Positions 1 to 6,252 of a stretch of DNA of 10,302 nt are shown in pieces. Origin of the DNA: PFL35 sp041550515 (lineage in GTDB: Archaea > Thermoplasmatota > E2 > DHVEG-1); assembly GCA_041550515.1 (NCBI GenBank), contig JBFEOQ010000052.1, positions 1 through 10,302 of the forward strand, given 5' to 3'. Each line of letters begins with the position of its first letter. The stretch's first letter is position 1. Made by a program: the position numbers and the translations under genes. A model generated the notes under the pieces. It was not told the DNA's origin. It saw nothing but the letters and a program-made list of their open reading frames with translations, and searched no databases.

Positions 1-260
1 TGTTTCAGTTACTCCAAAGATACTTTAACTTCTAAATAATCTCTTTTTTCTTTAAAATCTTAATTTTTTTTAATTTTATTTGAGTAATTTAAATAGTTAA
101 TCAATCTCGACTATATTATCATAATAATTTTGTGAGATTTACTAAAACAAGTTAGTTAAATATGACAAGTTTTTACTATATTAACAATTGTTTATTTAAC
201 AAATTTTTAGTTTAAGAATCTAAAATGTTTAAAATGTTTTATAATTAAAAAATAAAATAA
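1..260. other. A/T-rich intergenic stretch, no gene recognised
   Basis: All frames are closed by stops within a few dozen codons. The first 39 bases are open in each forward frame until stops near 25-39, so they could hold the last codons of an upstream plus-strand gene, but nothing lets a frame be chosen. T-rich stretches follow at about 43-80 (runs of six to eight T), which would suit an archaeal U-tract terminator for such a gene. The rest is A/T-rich filler leading to the promoter of the C25 peptidase. No tRNA-like or other strongly structured segment was seen. Confidence 0.5.
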
Positions 261-270
261 TTATATAAAT
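261..270 (+). promoter_or_regulatory. Candidate TATA box of the C25 peptidase gene
   Basis: TTATATAAAT is the best TATA-like octamer region ahead of the peptidase gene. Start of transcription would fall about 25 bases downstream, near 292-296, giving a leader of roughly 50 bases that contains the GGAGAT ribosome-binding site at 338-343. In so A/T-rich a sequence the match alone is weak evidence. Confidence 0.35.
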
Positions 271-316
271 AAAAGAAAATAAGTGAAAAACATAAATATT
301 AGATAATACATTGCAT

Positions 317-330
317 TTAACACGCGTTAA
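317..330. repeat. Small inverted repeat TTAAC-ACGC-GTTAA in the peptidase leader
   Basis: Two perfect 5-base arms (TTAAC at 317-321, GTTAA at 326-330) flank a 4-base spacer. The core ACGCGT is a rare GC-rich spot in an otherwise A/T-only region. It lies just before the ribosome-binding site at 338-343. It could be an operator or a small leader hairpin, or chance. Confidence 0.25.
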
Positions 331-348
331 TTAATATGGAGATAAAAA

Positions 349-2262
349 ATGAAAAAAATATCATTTTTCATGATAGGTATCCTTCTTATTAGTAGTATTG
401 CTACAATAAGTATAGGAATAGATGCAGATGATAACATACTAAATACAACAACCCTTTATGTATCAAAACCAATAGCTACAGAAACAGATAATTATATTAA
501 AATAAATATACCAGAGGCAGAATCACTTCTACAAGAAGAAGGCAACCCGATATTACCTGTTATTACAAAGGTTTTTACATATCCAATAGGTACAATAATA
601 AAAGATGTAAATGTTGATTTTAATGTTGAAGAAAAAATCTTAAATAAAAAGATACAGCCTTCTCCAAAACCAATACCTCTAACAAGTATTAATATCCAAG
701 GTATCTCAACTGAAACTGTGATAAATCAGGATATTTATGAAAGCACAGATTTGTATCCATCAGATCCCTTAATAATATCAAAAAATGTTGGAATGATGAA
801 TGGTCAAAATGTAATGATACTTAATGTAAAAGTTATACCTCAATATTCACCAGCAAACAATATGATATATTTACCAAAAGATGAAATCAAGATTACTGTT
901 GAATATAAACTCCCAGAAAAATATGATACACTTAATACTGAAGATTACAAAATGGTGATTATTACAATAGACGAATATGAAGCAAAACTTCAACAACTAG
1001 TGGATCATAAAAACAATATAGGGATAAATACAATGATAAAAACAGTTGAAGATATTTATAATGAATATCCAGCTGGTAGAGATGATGCAGAAAAAATAAA
1101 ACTTTTTATATATGATATGAAAGAGACATATAACATTTCATATGTACTTCTCGCAGGTGGTAGAAAAGGTCAAACACTAAATTGGCATATTCCATCTAGA
1201 ACAGTACATAATGATGATAACTGGGAAGAAGGATATGAAAGCGATTTATATTTCGGTGATATATACAAATATGACGAAGAATTAGGATATGTCTTTGAAG
1301 ATTGGGATGATAACGAAAATGATGTATTCGGTGAATTCTCAAGATTTGTAGGTAGATCAGATAGACCTGATTACTTCCCTGATGTTTCAATAGGTAGAAT
1401 ACCATTTAGACATTCTTTTGAAATTCAACCAATGATAGATAAAATAATTAATTATGAAACTCAATGTGATGACTCATGGTTCAAAAAAGCAATAGTTGTT
1501 TCAGGTGATACATTCCCTCCAAGCCGTGGTGGAGCAGTTGGATGGTGGGAAGGAGAAATGGAAACCAATGTTACAGTTGATTTACTCGAACCACTTGGCT
1601 TTAATGTAAACAAACTTTGGCTTTCAATACCTGGTGCCTGGACTGGACCACAAGATGTAACAAATGCAATAAATGGTGGCGCAGGTTTCATGCACTTTGC
1701 AGGACATAGCAATCCTGCCTCTTGGGGAAATCATCCTCCTGATGATACAGACCATGAATTTTTCGATGGAACCTCAATATCTGAAATGTTAAATTATGAT
1801 AACAAAGATCAATATCCAATAGTTGTTCTAGGAGGATGCCATAGTACACAATTCAATGTAACCTTAGCAAACATACTCCAAGGTATAAAAACATATGGAA
1901 TAAAAGGATATTTCTTTGAAAGCCCATTCAGATTTTATTATTACGAATGGGTACCCCGTGATATGAGCTCAATGCTTTTACTTAGAAGAAACGGAGGAGC
2001 AATTGCAGTTATGGGAAATACAGGTCTTGGATATGGTTATGTCAATGAAGGAGCATTATCTGGACTAGGTGGTTGGATTGAACCAAGATTCTTCAAAGAA
2101 TACGCAGAATTTGGCATAGATATATTAGGAGAAGCACATGATCAAGCAATAACCGACTACATAAACATAATTGGAAATATACACAGAGATCAAATAGATA
2201 GAAAAACAATAGAAGAATGGGTACTATTAGGCGACCCAAGTTTAAAAATGGGTGGTTATTAA
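349..2262 (+). CDS. Secreted gingipain-like cysteine peptidase (peptidase family C25)
   Basis: Predicted exported cysteine endopeptidase of 637 residues, acting outside the cell or at its surface. Residues 1-23 form a Sec-type signal peptide (MKK, then a hydrophobic stretch to about SIG) with no lipobox cysteine. Residues about 30-200 resemble the beta-rich N-terminal propeptide region of the gingipain family. The catalytic domain runs from about 200 to the end. The His-Cys dyad is visible: H453 in FMHFAGHSNPASWG and C497 in VVLGGCHST. Other family marks are the YFGDIY...DWDDNEND segment (about 301-325), DVSIGRIPF (345-353) and the closing LLGDPSLK (627-634). The protein stops directly after the catalytic domain, with no C-terminal membrane anchor or sorting domain. 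GGAGAT at 338-343, five bases before the ATG, fixes the start. It is probably monocistronic, since a T-rich tract and 160 bases follow. Substrate specificity cannot be read from the sequence. The family call is secure from the two catalytic motifs. Confidence 0.93.
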   Translation: MKKISFFMIGILLISSIATISIGIDADDNILNTTTLYVSKPIATETDNYIKINIPEAESLLQEEGNPILPVITKVFTYPIGTIIKDVNVDFNVEEKILNKKIQPSPKPIPLTSINIQGISTETVINQDIYESTDLYPSDPLIISKNVGMMNGQNVMILNVKVIPQYSPANNMIYLPKDEIKITVEYKLPEKYDTLNTEDYKMVIITIDEYEAKLQQLVDHKNNIGINTMIKTVEDIYNEYPAGRDDAEKIKLFIYDMKETYNISYVLLAGGRKGQTLNWHIPSRTVHNDDNWEEGYESDLYFGDIYKYDEELGYVFEDWDDNENDVFGEFSRFVGRSDRPDYFPDVSIGRIPFRHSFEIQPMIDKIINYETQCDDSWFKKAIVVSGDTFPPSRGGAVGWWEGEMETNVTVDLLEPLGFNVNKLWLSIPGAWTGPQDVTNAINGGAGFMHFAGHSNPASWGNHPPDDTDHEFFDGTSISEMLNYDNKDQYPIVVLGGCHSTQFNVTLANILQGIKTYGIKGYFFESPFRFYYYEWVPRDMSSMLLLRRNGGAIAVMGNTGLGYGYVNEGALSGLGGWIEPRFFKEYAEFGIDILGEAHDQAITDYINIIGNIHRDQIDRKTIEEWVLLGDPSLKMGGY

Positions 2263-2280
2263 AACTATAACCATTTATTT

Positions 2281-2312
2281 TCTTTTTTAATTAAATAAAA
2301 AATTTTTTATTT
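2281..2312 (+). terminator. T-tract plus palindrome after the C25 gene
   Basis: A T6 run (2283-2288) lies just past the stop codon. It is followed by a perfect 20-base A/T palindrome (2293-2312, A-rich left half and T-rich right half). Archaeal termination mainly needs U-rich tracts, so this is a plausible terminator. The palindrome may be incidental to the base composition. Confidence 0.45.
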
Positions 2313-2395
2313 TATTCTTATGTAAACAAATTATTAGAAACATAATAGTCAGAAAAATATATATTTATTAAAATTTACTTCAAAATTTGAATAAT

Positions 2396-2405
2396 TTTTT
2401 ATATT
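2396..2405 (+). promoter_or_regulatory. Candidate TATA box of the Lrp-like regulator gene
   Basis: TTTTTATATT is centred about 26 bases before the ATG at 2426. That is the distance expected if transcription starts at or next to the start codon. It agrees with the lack of any Shine-Dalgarno-like sequence in between and supports a leaderless transcript. Confidence 0.4.
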
Positions 2406-2425
2406 AATTAATTATTTTGTTGTAT

Positions 2426-2962
2426 ATGGCAAAAAATAGTGCACAACAAATAGAACAAGATGAAAAAAAGATAATTAAAGAATTATCAAAAAATGCAAAT
2501 AAAAGCATAAATGATATAGCAAAATCTTGTGGTTTTTCAAGACAAAAAGTATGGCGGGTAATAAAAAATCTAGAGAAAAACTATACAATCTGGGGATATT
2601 CAGCAGTAGTAGACGAAGAAAAATTAGATAAAAAAAGCTATATAATGCTTGTTAAAAGAACAAATAAACCAGTCTCAAATGAATTAAAAAATAAAATAAT
2701 AAAAAGAGAATTTGAAATTAGAGTAAAAAAAATTGGAATTGATATAATAAATAGTTACTTTACACATGGAATGTATGATTGGGTAATAATTTTTAATGCA
2801 CCTGATATGAGAGCAGCAAAATCAATGATAGAAATATATAATACAATGTATGAAGGAGGATACATATCAGATATAATATTGCTTGAAAACATGTTTTCTG
2901 TAGTAAACTCTGGAGTAACAAATCCTGAAATTAAAAAAATAGGTGACTTTTTCAAAATTTAA
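2426..2962 (+). CDS. Lrp/AsnC-type transcriptional regulator
   Basis: A 178-residue DNA-binding regulator. Residues about 12-54 form the N-terminal winged helix-turn-helix typical of Lrp/AsnC proteins (EKKIIKELSKNANKSINDIA, with recognition helix SRQKVWRVIKNLEK at about 38-51), followed by a WGYSAVVD strand. The C-terminal half (about 71-158) fits a RAM-like ferredoxin fold, with GMYDWVIIFNAPD followed by a helix and SDIILLENMF. Ligand residues cannot be assigned. It is slightly longer than the usual 145-160 residues, with an extra C-terminal tail. The frame is open nine bases further upstream to a TTG (2417), but ATG 2426 is preferred because it is the stronger codon and sits about 26 bases after a TATA-like box. 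No ribosome-binding site is seen, so a leaderless mRNA is likely. Targets are unknown. The neighbouring C25 peptidase and the coiled-coil gene are candidates only by proximity. Confidence 0.85.
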   Translation: MAKNSAQQIEQDEKKIIKELSKNANKSINDIAKSCGFSRQKVWRVIKNLEKNYTIWGYSAVVDEEKLDKKSYIMLVKRTNKPVSNELKNKIIKREFEIRVKKIGIDIINSYFTHGMYDWVIIFNAPDMRAAKSMIEIYNTMYEGGYISDIILLENMFSVVNSGVTNPEIKKIGDFFKI

Positions 2963-2970
2963 AATTTATT

Positions 2971-2978
2971 TATTTTTT
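2971..2978 (+). terminator. T-rich tract after the regulator gene
   Basis: The T6 run at 2973-2978 lies shortly after the stop codon and is followed by an A-rich run that could pair with it. It is a plausible U-tract terminator separating the regulator from the next gene, but a weak one. Confidence 0.3.
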
Positions 2979-3010
2979 AAAAAAAAATTATATGCGTAAA
3001 TTTAAGATAA

Positions 3011-3024
3011 ATATTTTTATTTAT
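3011..3024 (+). promoter_or_regulatory. Candidate TATA box of the 3065 gene
   Basis: The A/T stretch ATATTTTTATTTAT would place the transcript start near 3040-3045. That gives a leader of about 20-25 bases carrying the GAGGT ribosome-binding site at 3053-3057. It suggests this gene has its own promoter rather than depending on the regulator gene upstream. Composition makes the match weak. Confidence 0.3.
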
Positions 3025-3064
3025 GTTGTCATTTAATATCACATAGGGTTTTGAGGTATAAAAT

Positions 3065-3544
3065 ATGAAGGAAGGATATATCCAACTAAAAATATCAGAA
3101 TTAAATGAAAAATTCAATAAAATAGATCAAATGTTTTCTTTAGAAAAATCAAAAATTGAATTACTAGAAGAAAGAGTAGGTGGTCTAAAGGAACTTATTA
3201 AAAAAATAAAAGATTTAGAAAAATTTAAAAAAAATATTTTAAAAGAAATTAAAAAGGAAAATGAAAATATTATCTATAAAGAGATAAATAATATTTCTGA
3301 GAAAATACCCAAATCTGCAGGAGAAATAATTAAAAATAAAACAAAAGAAATCGATGTTTTTTTAGGAAAAATGAAAAATTATGAAGAAAAAATAAAAAAA
3401 CAAGAAATATTAATTACTAACCTGGAAGAAAAAATCAATTATTTATTAAAACATAATGAGTATCTAATGATGAAACTAGTAAACAAAGTTGTTTTATCTG
3501 ATAGGGAAGTAAATGAATTAGATAAAAGATCATCTAAAAAATAA
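3065..3544 (+). CDS. Small lysine-rich helical/coiled-coil protein, function unknown
   Basis: I do not recognise this 159-residue protein. It is almost wholly predicted helix, rich in K, E, I, L and N, with no signal peptide, membrane segment or cysteine. Two coiled-coil-like stretches can be seen, about residues 5-75 and 92-130. They are separated by a likely break around EKIPKSAGEI (79-88) that contains the only proline. The tail (about 141-159, VVLSDREVNELDKRSSKK) is less helical and could be a short interaction motif. It is probably cytoplasmic and self-associating. GAGGT at 3053-3057, seven bases before the ATG, supports both the start and real translation. Codon use matches its neighbours. 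It is convergent with the metallopeptidase gene and follows the Lrp-like gene by about 100 bases. A structural or adaptor role is possible, but nothing in the sequence names a partner. Confidence 0.75.
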   Translation: MKEGYIQLKISELNEKFNKIDQMFSLEKSKIELLEERVGGLKELIKKIKDLEKFKKNILKEIKKENENIIYKEINNISEKIPKSAGEIIKNKTKEIDVFLGKMKNYEEKIKKQEILITNLEEKINYLLKHNEYLMMKLVNKVVLSDREVNELDKRSSKK

Positions 3545-3604
3545 AAAAATATATTCATGTTTTATTACAATTAACCAGTTATTTACAGTTAATATATATT
3601 TTTT
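3543..3604. terminator. Bidirectional A/T-rich terminator region between convergent genes
   Basis: The 62-base gap between the convergent genes carries T6 on the plus strand (3599-3604). It also has A7 on the plus strand (3543-3549), which is T7 for minus-strand transcription. Between them lies a 6-base inverted repeat, ATTAAC (3570-3575) and GTTAAT (3588-3593). The arrangement suits termination from both sides. Confidence 0.4.
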
Positions 3605-3606
3605 AC

Positions 3607-4335
3607 TTAAAATCTACATAAATCCTTTTTTTCTTTTAACCATATTTCTTTAGTTTTGTAATCTGGCATTACCTTTCTAAGCAGAGTCCAATATTTTTCT
3701 GAATGATTATGTTCAATAAGATGAGCGAGTTCATGAATACATACATATTCAAGTACTTCATCTGGTGCGAATAATAGACGTGTAGAAATATTTATATTAT
3801 TAGAATGAGAACAACTCCCCCAATTTGACTTGTTATATTTGAAAAATATTTTTCCTATTTTTTGATTAAAGTATTTCTTATTAAGTTCTTCAATTTTATT
3901 TTGAAGTTTAGGTAGTCGTTGTTTTGCAATGCATCTACTGATTAATGAGGATATATGTTTATTTTGTTGATTTTTAGAAAGATTATTTGATATAGATAGA
4001 TGGATGGTTTGCCCTTGTAATTTTGCAGAGTTGTTCTTTTTATATTTATACTCTATTTTTAGAGTATATTCATCTTCTCCAACTATTAATTTCTCTCCAT
4101 TCTCGTATTCTCTTTGTGTTTCTGGTTTAAAACAATGTGGGTTGTTTATTATTTTCTTCTTTGCCCATAATATCATTGATTGAATTTGTTGCATTTTTTC
4201 TTTTTGACTTAAAAAATTAGGTACTCTAATATTAATATTTGTCTTTCTAATTGAAACACGTGTATTCTTCCTATTCTCAAAATAAATTTTTATCAGATAT
4301 TGTATTCCATTAATATCCACAGTTTCACTTATCAT
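3607..4335 (-). CDS. YgjP/DUF45-type zinc metallopeptidase (SprT/M48-like fold)
   Basis: A 242-residue soluble protein of the YgjP-like (DUF45) metallopeptidase family. The zinc site is clear in the C-terminal third: HELAH at 201-205 (H201 and H205 ligands, E202 catalytic) and NHSEKYW just after it, whose H211 is the expected third ligand. The NWGSCS motif (171-176) and a STRLLFAPDEVLEYVCIHE stretch precede the site, as is usual for the family. The N-terminal half (about 1-140) is the beta-rich family domain, with RVSIRKTNINIRVP near 26-39. Length is normal for the family. There is no signal peptide, so it is cytoplasmic. Family members often lie next to restriction or DNA-repair genes, but here the upstream neighbour is hsp20. 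Biological substrates are unknown. No ribosome-binding site precedes the ATG, and a TATA-like box about 32 bases upstream suggests an almost leaderless transcript. Confidence 0.88.
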   Translation of the reverse strand: MISETVDINGIQYLIKIYFENRKNTRVSIRKTNINIRVPNFLSQKEKMQQIQSMILWAKKKIINNPHCFKPETQREYENGEKLIVGEDEYTLKIEYKYKKNNSAKLQGQTIHLSISNNLSKNQQNKHISSLISRCIAKQRLPKLQNKIEELNKKYFNQKIGKIFFKYNKSNWGSCSHSNNINISTRLLFAPDEVLEYVCIHELAHLIEHNHSEKYWTLLRKVMPDYKTKEIWLKEKKDLCRF

Positions 4336-4361
4336 AGAACTTCACAAATTTATGTTCTTCT

Positions 4362-4372
4362 TAAATATATAG
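4362..4372 (-). promoter_or_regulatory. Candidate TATA box of the metallopeptidase gene
   Basis: On the minus strand this reads CTATATATTTA, centred about 32 bases before the ATG at 4335, so the leader would be only a few bases long. It is one of the better TATA matches in the window and lies downstream of the T-rich terminator of hsp20. The gene therefore appears to be transcribed separately. Confidence 0.45.
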
Positions 4373-4436
4373 CTCAAATGAAAATTTTATCAGAATATAA
4401 GTCAATAGTAACAAAAAATTATATTTTAAGACTCTT

Positions 4437-4455
4437 AAAAAAAAAGAAAAAAAAG
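4437..4455 (-). terminator. Strong U-tract terminator after hsp20
   Basis: Read on the minus strand, C-T8-C-T9 begins three bases after the hsp20 stop codon. Seventeen T out of 19 bases is the strongest U-tract in the window and fits the factor-independent termination signal known for archaeal RNA polymerase. It should end any transcript coming through dnaJ and hsp20. Confidence 0.65.
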
Positions 4456-4457
4456 TT

Positions 4458-5027
4458 TTATTCAATATCTACGTGATGTCCTTCACTTTGTTTCTTTTTT
4501 TCTTTTCTTTTCATAACTATATCTAGTATACCATTTTTGTAAGTTGCTTTGGTTGTTTTTGGTATAACATCACAAGGTAGAATTAGATTTTTATGGTATT
4601 TTCTATTAGGTGTATCTACTTTAATTTCTAGAGTATCTCTTGTGATATCTAAGTTTATATCCTCTTTTTCCACACCAGGTATTTCTACTGTTATTGCAAT
4701 ATTTTCGTCTTCTTCAATTATATCTGTTAATGGCTCTCGTTCTTCGCTTATTACAGCTTTGCCTGTTGGTGATTGTTTTGGTTTGTTTCCAAAGTCTTCT
4801 ATTCTTGGTTTTCCATCTGGACCTATATTTATTTTATAGCCATGAACTATTGATTTTCCTGGTTGTGCATTTGTAAACATTTTCATCATTTCTTCAGCCA
4901 TTCGTCTAATATCATCCCTCATCCGATCATCAAAAAATTCTTTAAAGAAATCATCATCAAAACCGAATTCGTCAAATGGATATCTTCGTCTTCGTTTTCT
5001 ATCTCTGTTTTCATCATCTCCATACAT
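4458..5027 (-). CDS. hsp20: Small heat-shock protein, Hsp20/alpha-crystallin family
   Basis: ATP-independent holdase chaperone of 189 residues that binds unfolding proteins in the cytoplasm. The alpha-crystallin domain covers about 97-174. It includes ITVEIPGVEKEDINLDI (112-128) and the signature ATYKNGILDIVM (161-172). The C-terminal VDI at 186-188 matches the (I/V)-x-(I/V) motif that links dimers into oligomers. The N-terminal arm is unusual and long. It is strongly charged (RDRKRRRR at 8-15), then rich in Asp/Phe (about 18-33), followed by a conserved-looking HGYKINIGPDGKPRIEDFGN segment (62-81) of a type I recall from archaeal Hsp20 proteins. The start is ATG 5027, with an in-frame TAA three codons upstream. 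AAGGAGGTT at 5038-5046 is the best ribosome-binding site in the window, though about 12 bases from the ATG. It lies 78 bases after dnaJ on the same strand, with a promoter candidate in the gap. Confidence 0.93.
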   Translation of the reverse strand: MYGDDENRDRKRRRRYPFDEFGFDDDFFKEFFDDRMRDDIRRMAEEMMKMFTNAQPGKSIVHGYKINIGPDGKPRIEDFGNKPKQSPTGKAVISEEREPLTDIIEEDENIAITVEIPGVEKEDINLDITRDTLEIKVDTPNRKYHKNLILPCDVIPKTTKATYKNGILDIVMKRKEKKKQSEGHHVDIE

Positions 5028-5037
5028 AAGTACTTAA

Positions 5038-5046
5038 AACCTCCTT
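5038..5046 (-). promoter_or_regulatory. Strong Shine-Dalgarno site of hsp20 with long spacing
   Basis: On the minus strand AAGGAGGTT is a near-complete complement of the 16S rRNA 3' end. The GGAGG core ends 12 bases before the ATG at 5027, longer than the 5-9 bases seen at other genes here. No alternative in-frame start lies closer, because TAA occurs three codons before the ATG. Confidence 0.7.
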
Positions 5047-5070
5047 AAATATGATTTTTTTAACACTATT

Positions 5071-5082
5071 TTGTATATATTC
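5071..5082 (-). promoter_or_regulatory. Candidate TATA box of hsp20
   Basis: The minus strand reads GAATATATACAA. A start of transcription about 25 bases on, near 5050, would give a 20-25 base leader just holding the AAGGAGGTT site. This would let hsp20 be transcribed independently of dnaJ. No clear palindromic heat-shock repressor site was found around it. Confidence 0.4.
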
Positions 5083-5105
5083 TATTATTTAATATTTTCC
5101 TATAA

Positions 5106-6203
5106 TTAATTTTTAAGATCATCTCTTAATTCTTCTAATAATCTTTTTGCTTTGCGTGATAGATTCTTTGGTGTTTTTATACGTATCTCTACATATAAAT
5201 CTCCAGTATTTCTCCTTCTTATACTTGGCATCCCTGCATTTTTTATCTTAAATATTTCTCCATTTTGCGTTCCTTCAGGTATTTTAAGTGTTTCTTCTTT
5301 TCCAGATAATGTTTCAACAGCAATTCTTATCCCTAAAGTTGCATCTATAAAGTTTATATATTCAGTTACAAAAAGATCATTATTTCTTCTTTTAAAACGA
5401 GGATGTTTTTTTACATGTATTACAATATATAAATCTCCTATTCCTCCTGTTGATGCTTCTCCTTCACCTGCTAATCTTAATTGAGATCCATCATCAACAC
5501 CAGAAGGGATCTTTAATTCTATATCACGAGTTTTTTGAACTAACCCTCTTCCTCTACATTCTGAGCATGGTGTTTCAATAATTTTTCCTTGTCCTTGACA
5601 ACGGTTACAAGTTGTTACTTGTGTAAACATCCCAAAAGCAGTACGACTAGTTTGTCTCATTTGACCAGAACCATTACATTGTAGGCAAGTTTTTTTATCT
5701 GTCCCAGGTTTTGCCCCAGATCCATTACAGTTATCACATGTTTCTGTTCTTGGCACCCTTATCGTTGTTTCAATTCCTTGAAATGCTTGTTCAAGATTTA
5801 TTTCTATATCATATCTTAAATCAGCACCACGACTGTTTGTATAGCCTCTTTGATTAAAACCTCCCATTCCACGTCCAAAAAACCTTTCAAATATATCATT
5901 AATATTAAAATCAAAACCCATACCGCTGAATATATCACCAAAATCTGCTCCTCTAAATATATCTTCTTGGGTGAATTGCTGATCTATTCCTGAATGACCA
6001 TACATATCATATAACTGTCTTTTTTCATCATCGTTTAGTACTGCATATGCTTCAGAGATTTCTTTGAATTTTTCTTCTGATTCTTTATCTGGGTTTTTAT
6101 CTGGATGATATTTTAATGCTAATTTACGATATGCTTTTTTAATATCTGATTTAGATGCTTTTTTATCTATTCCCAGTATTTCATAGTAATCTTTTTTTGT
6201 CAT
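5106..6203 (-). CDS. dnaJ: Chaperone DnaJ (Hsp40 type I)
   Basis: Co-chaperone that delivers unfolded clients to DnaK and stimulates its ATPase. All type I parts are present (numbering from ATG 6203, 365 residues). The J domain is about 1-70 with HPD at 33-35. A G/F-rich linker follows at about 71-125 (FGDIFSGMGFDF, GRGMGGF). Four CxxCxGxG zinc motifs start at 156 (CDNCNGSG), 173 (CLQCNGSG), 199 (CNRCQGQG) and 213 (CSECRGRG). The C-terminal client-binding domains run to the end. Length is normal. Three in-frame ATGs lie close together (6212, 6209, 6203). MTKKDYYEILG from 6203 matches the usual DnaJ N-terminus best, but 6212 cannot be excluded, and no ribosome-binding site helps. Archaeal DnaK-system genes are generally regarded as acquired from bacteria. 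dnaK and grpE are not beside it here. It sits 49 bases after the prepilin peptidase and 78 before hsp20 on the same strand. Confidence 0.97.
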   Translation of the reverse strand: MTKKDYYEILGIDKKASKSDIKKAYRKLALKYHPDKNPDKESEEKFKEISEAYAVLNDDEKRQLYDMYGHSGIDQQFTQEDIFRGADFGDIFSGMGFDFNINDIFERFFGRGMGGFNQRGYTNSRGADLRYDIEINLEQAFQGIETTIRVPRTETCDNCNGSGAKPGTDKKTCLQCNGSGQMRQTSRTAFGMFTQVTTCNRCQGQGKIIETPCSECRGRGLVQKTRDIELKIPSGVDDGSQLRLAGEGEASTGGIGDLYIVIHVKKHPRFKRRNNDLFVTEYINFIDATLGIRIAVETLSGKEETLKIPEGTQNGEIFKIKNAGMPSIRRRNTGDLYVEIRIKTPKNLSRKAKRLLEELRDDLKN

Positions 6204-6252
6204 AATCATCATTTGAGTTTTACTTGTAAAATAATAACTAGTATTTGATTTT

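Noticed and set aside
1..39. Possible C-terminal codons of an upstream gene
   Set aside because: All three forward frames stay open for less than 13 codons and none shows a recognisable ending, so no gene call is possible.
1196..1712. Minus-strand open frames inside the C25 peptidase gene
   Set aside because: The plus-strand frame carries the catalytic motifs; the reverse frames are rich in unlikely residues and unsupported.
2293..2312. Perfect 20-base palindrome as a regulator-binding site
   Set aside because: It consists only of A and T in a region of A and T runs directly behind a stop codon, so it is better explained as part of a terminator or as composition.
2417..2425. TTG start nine bases upstream for the Lrp-like regulator
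   Set aside because: ATG 2426 is stronger, sits at leaderless distance from a TATA-like box, and no ribosome-binding site precedes the TTG.
4549..4839. Plus-strand open frames across hsp20 and dnaJ (also 4694-4876, 4863-5048 and 5152-5484)
   Set aside because: They lie opposite genes with unmistakable domain signatures and show no start signals.
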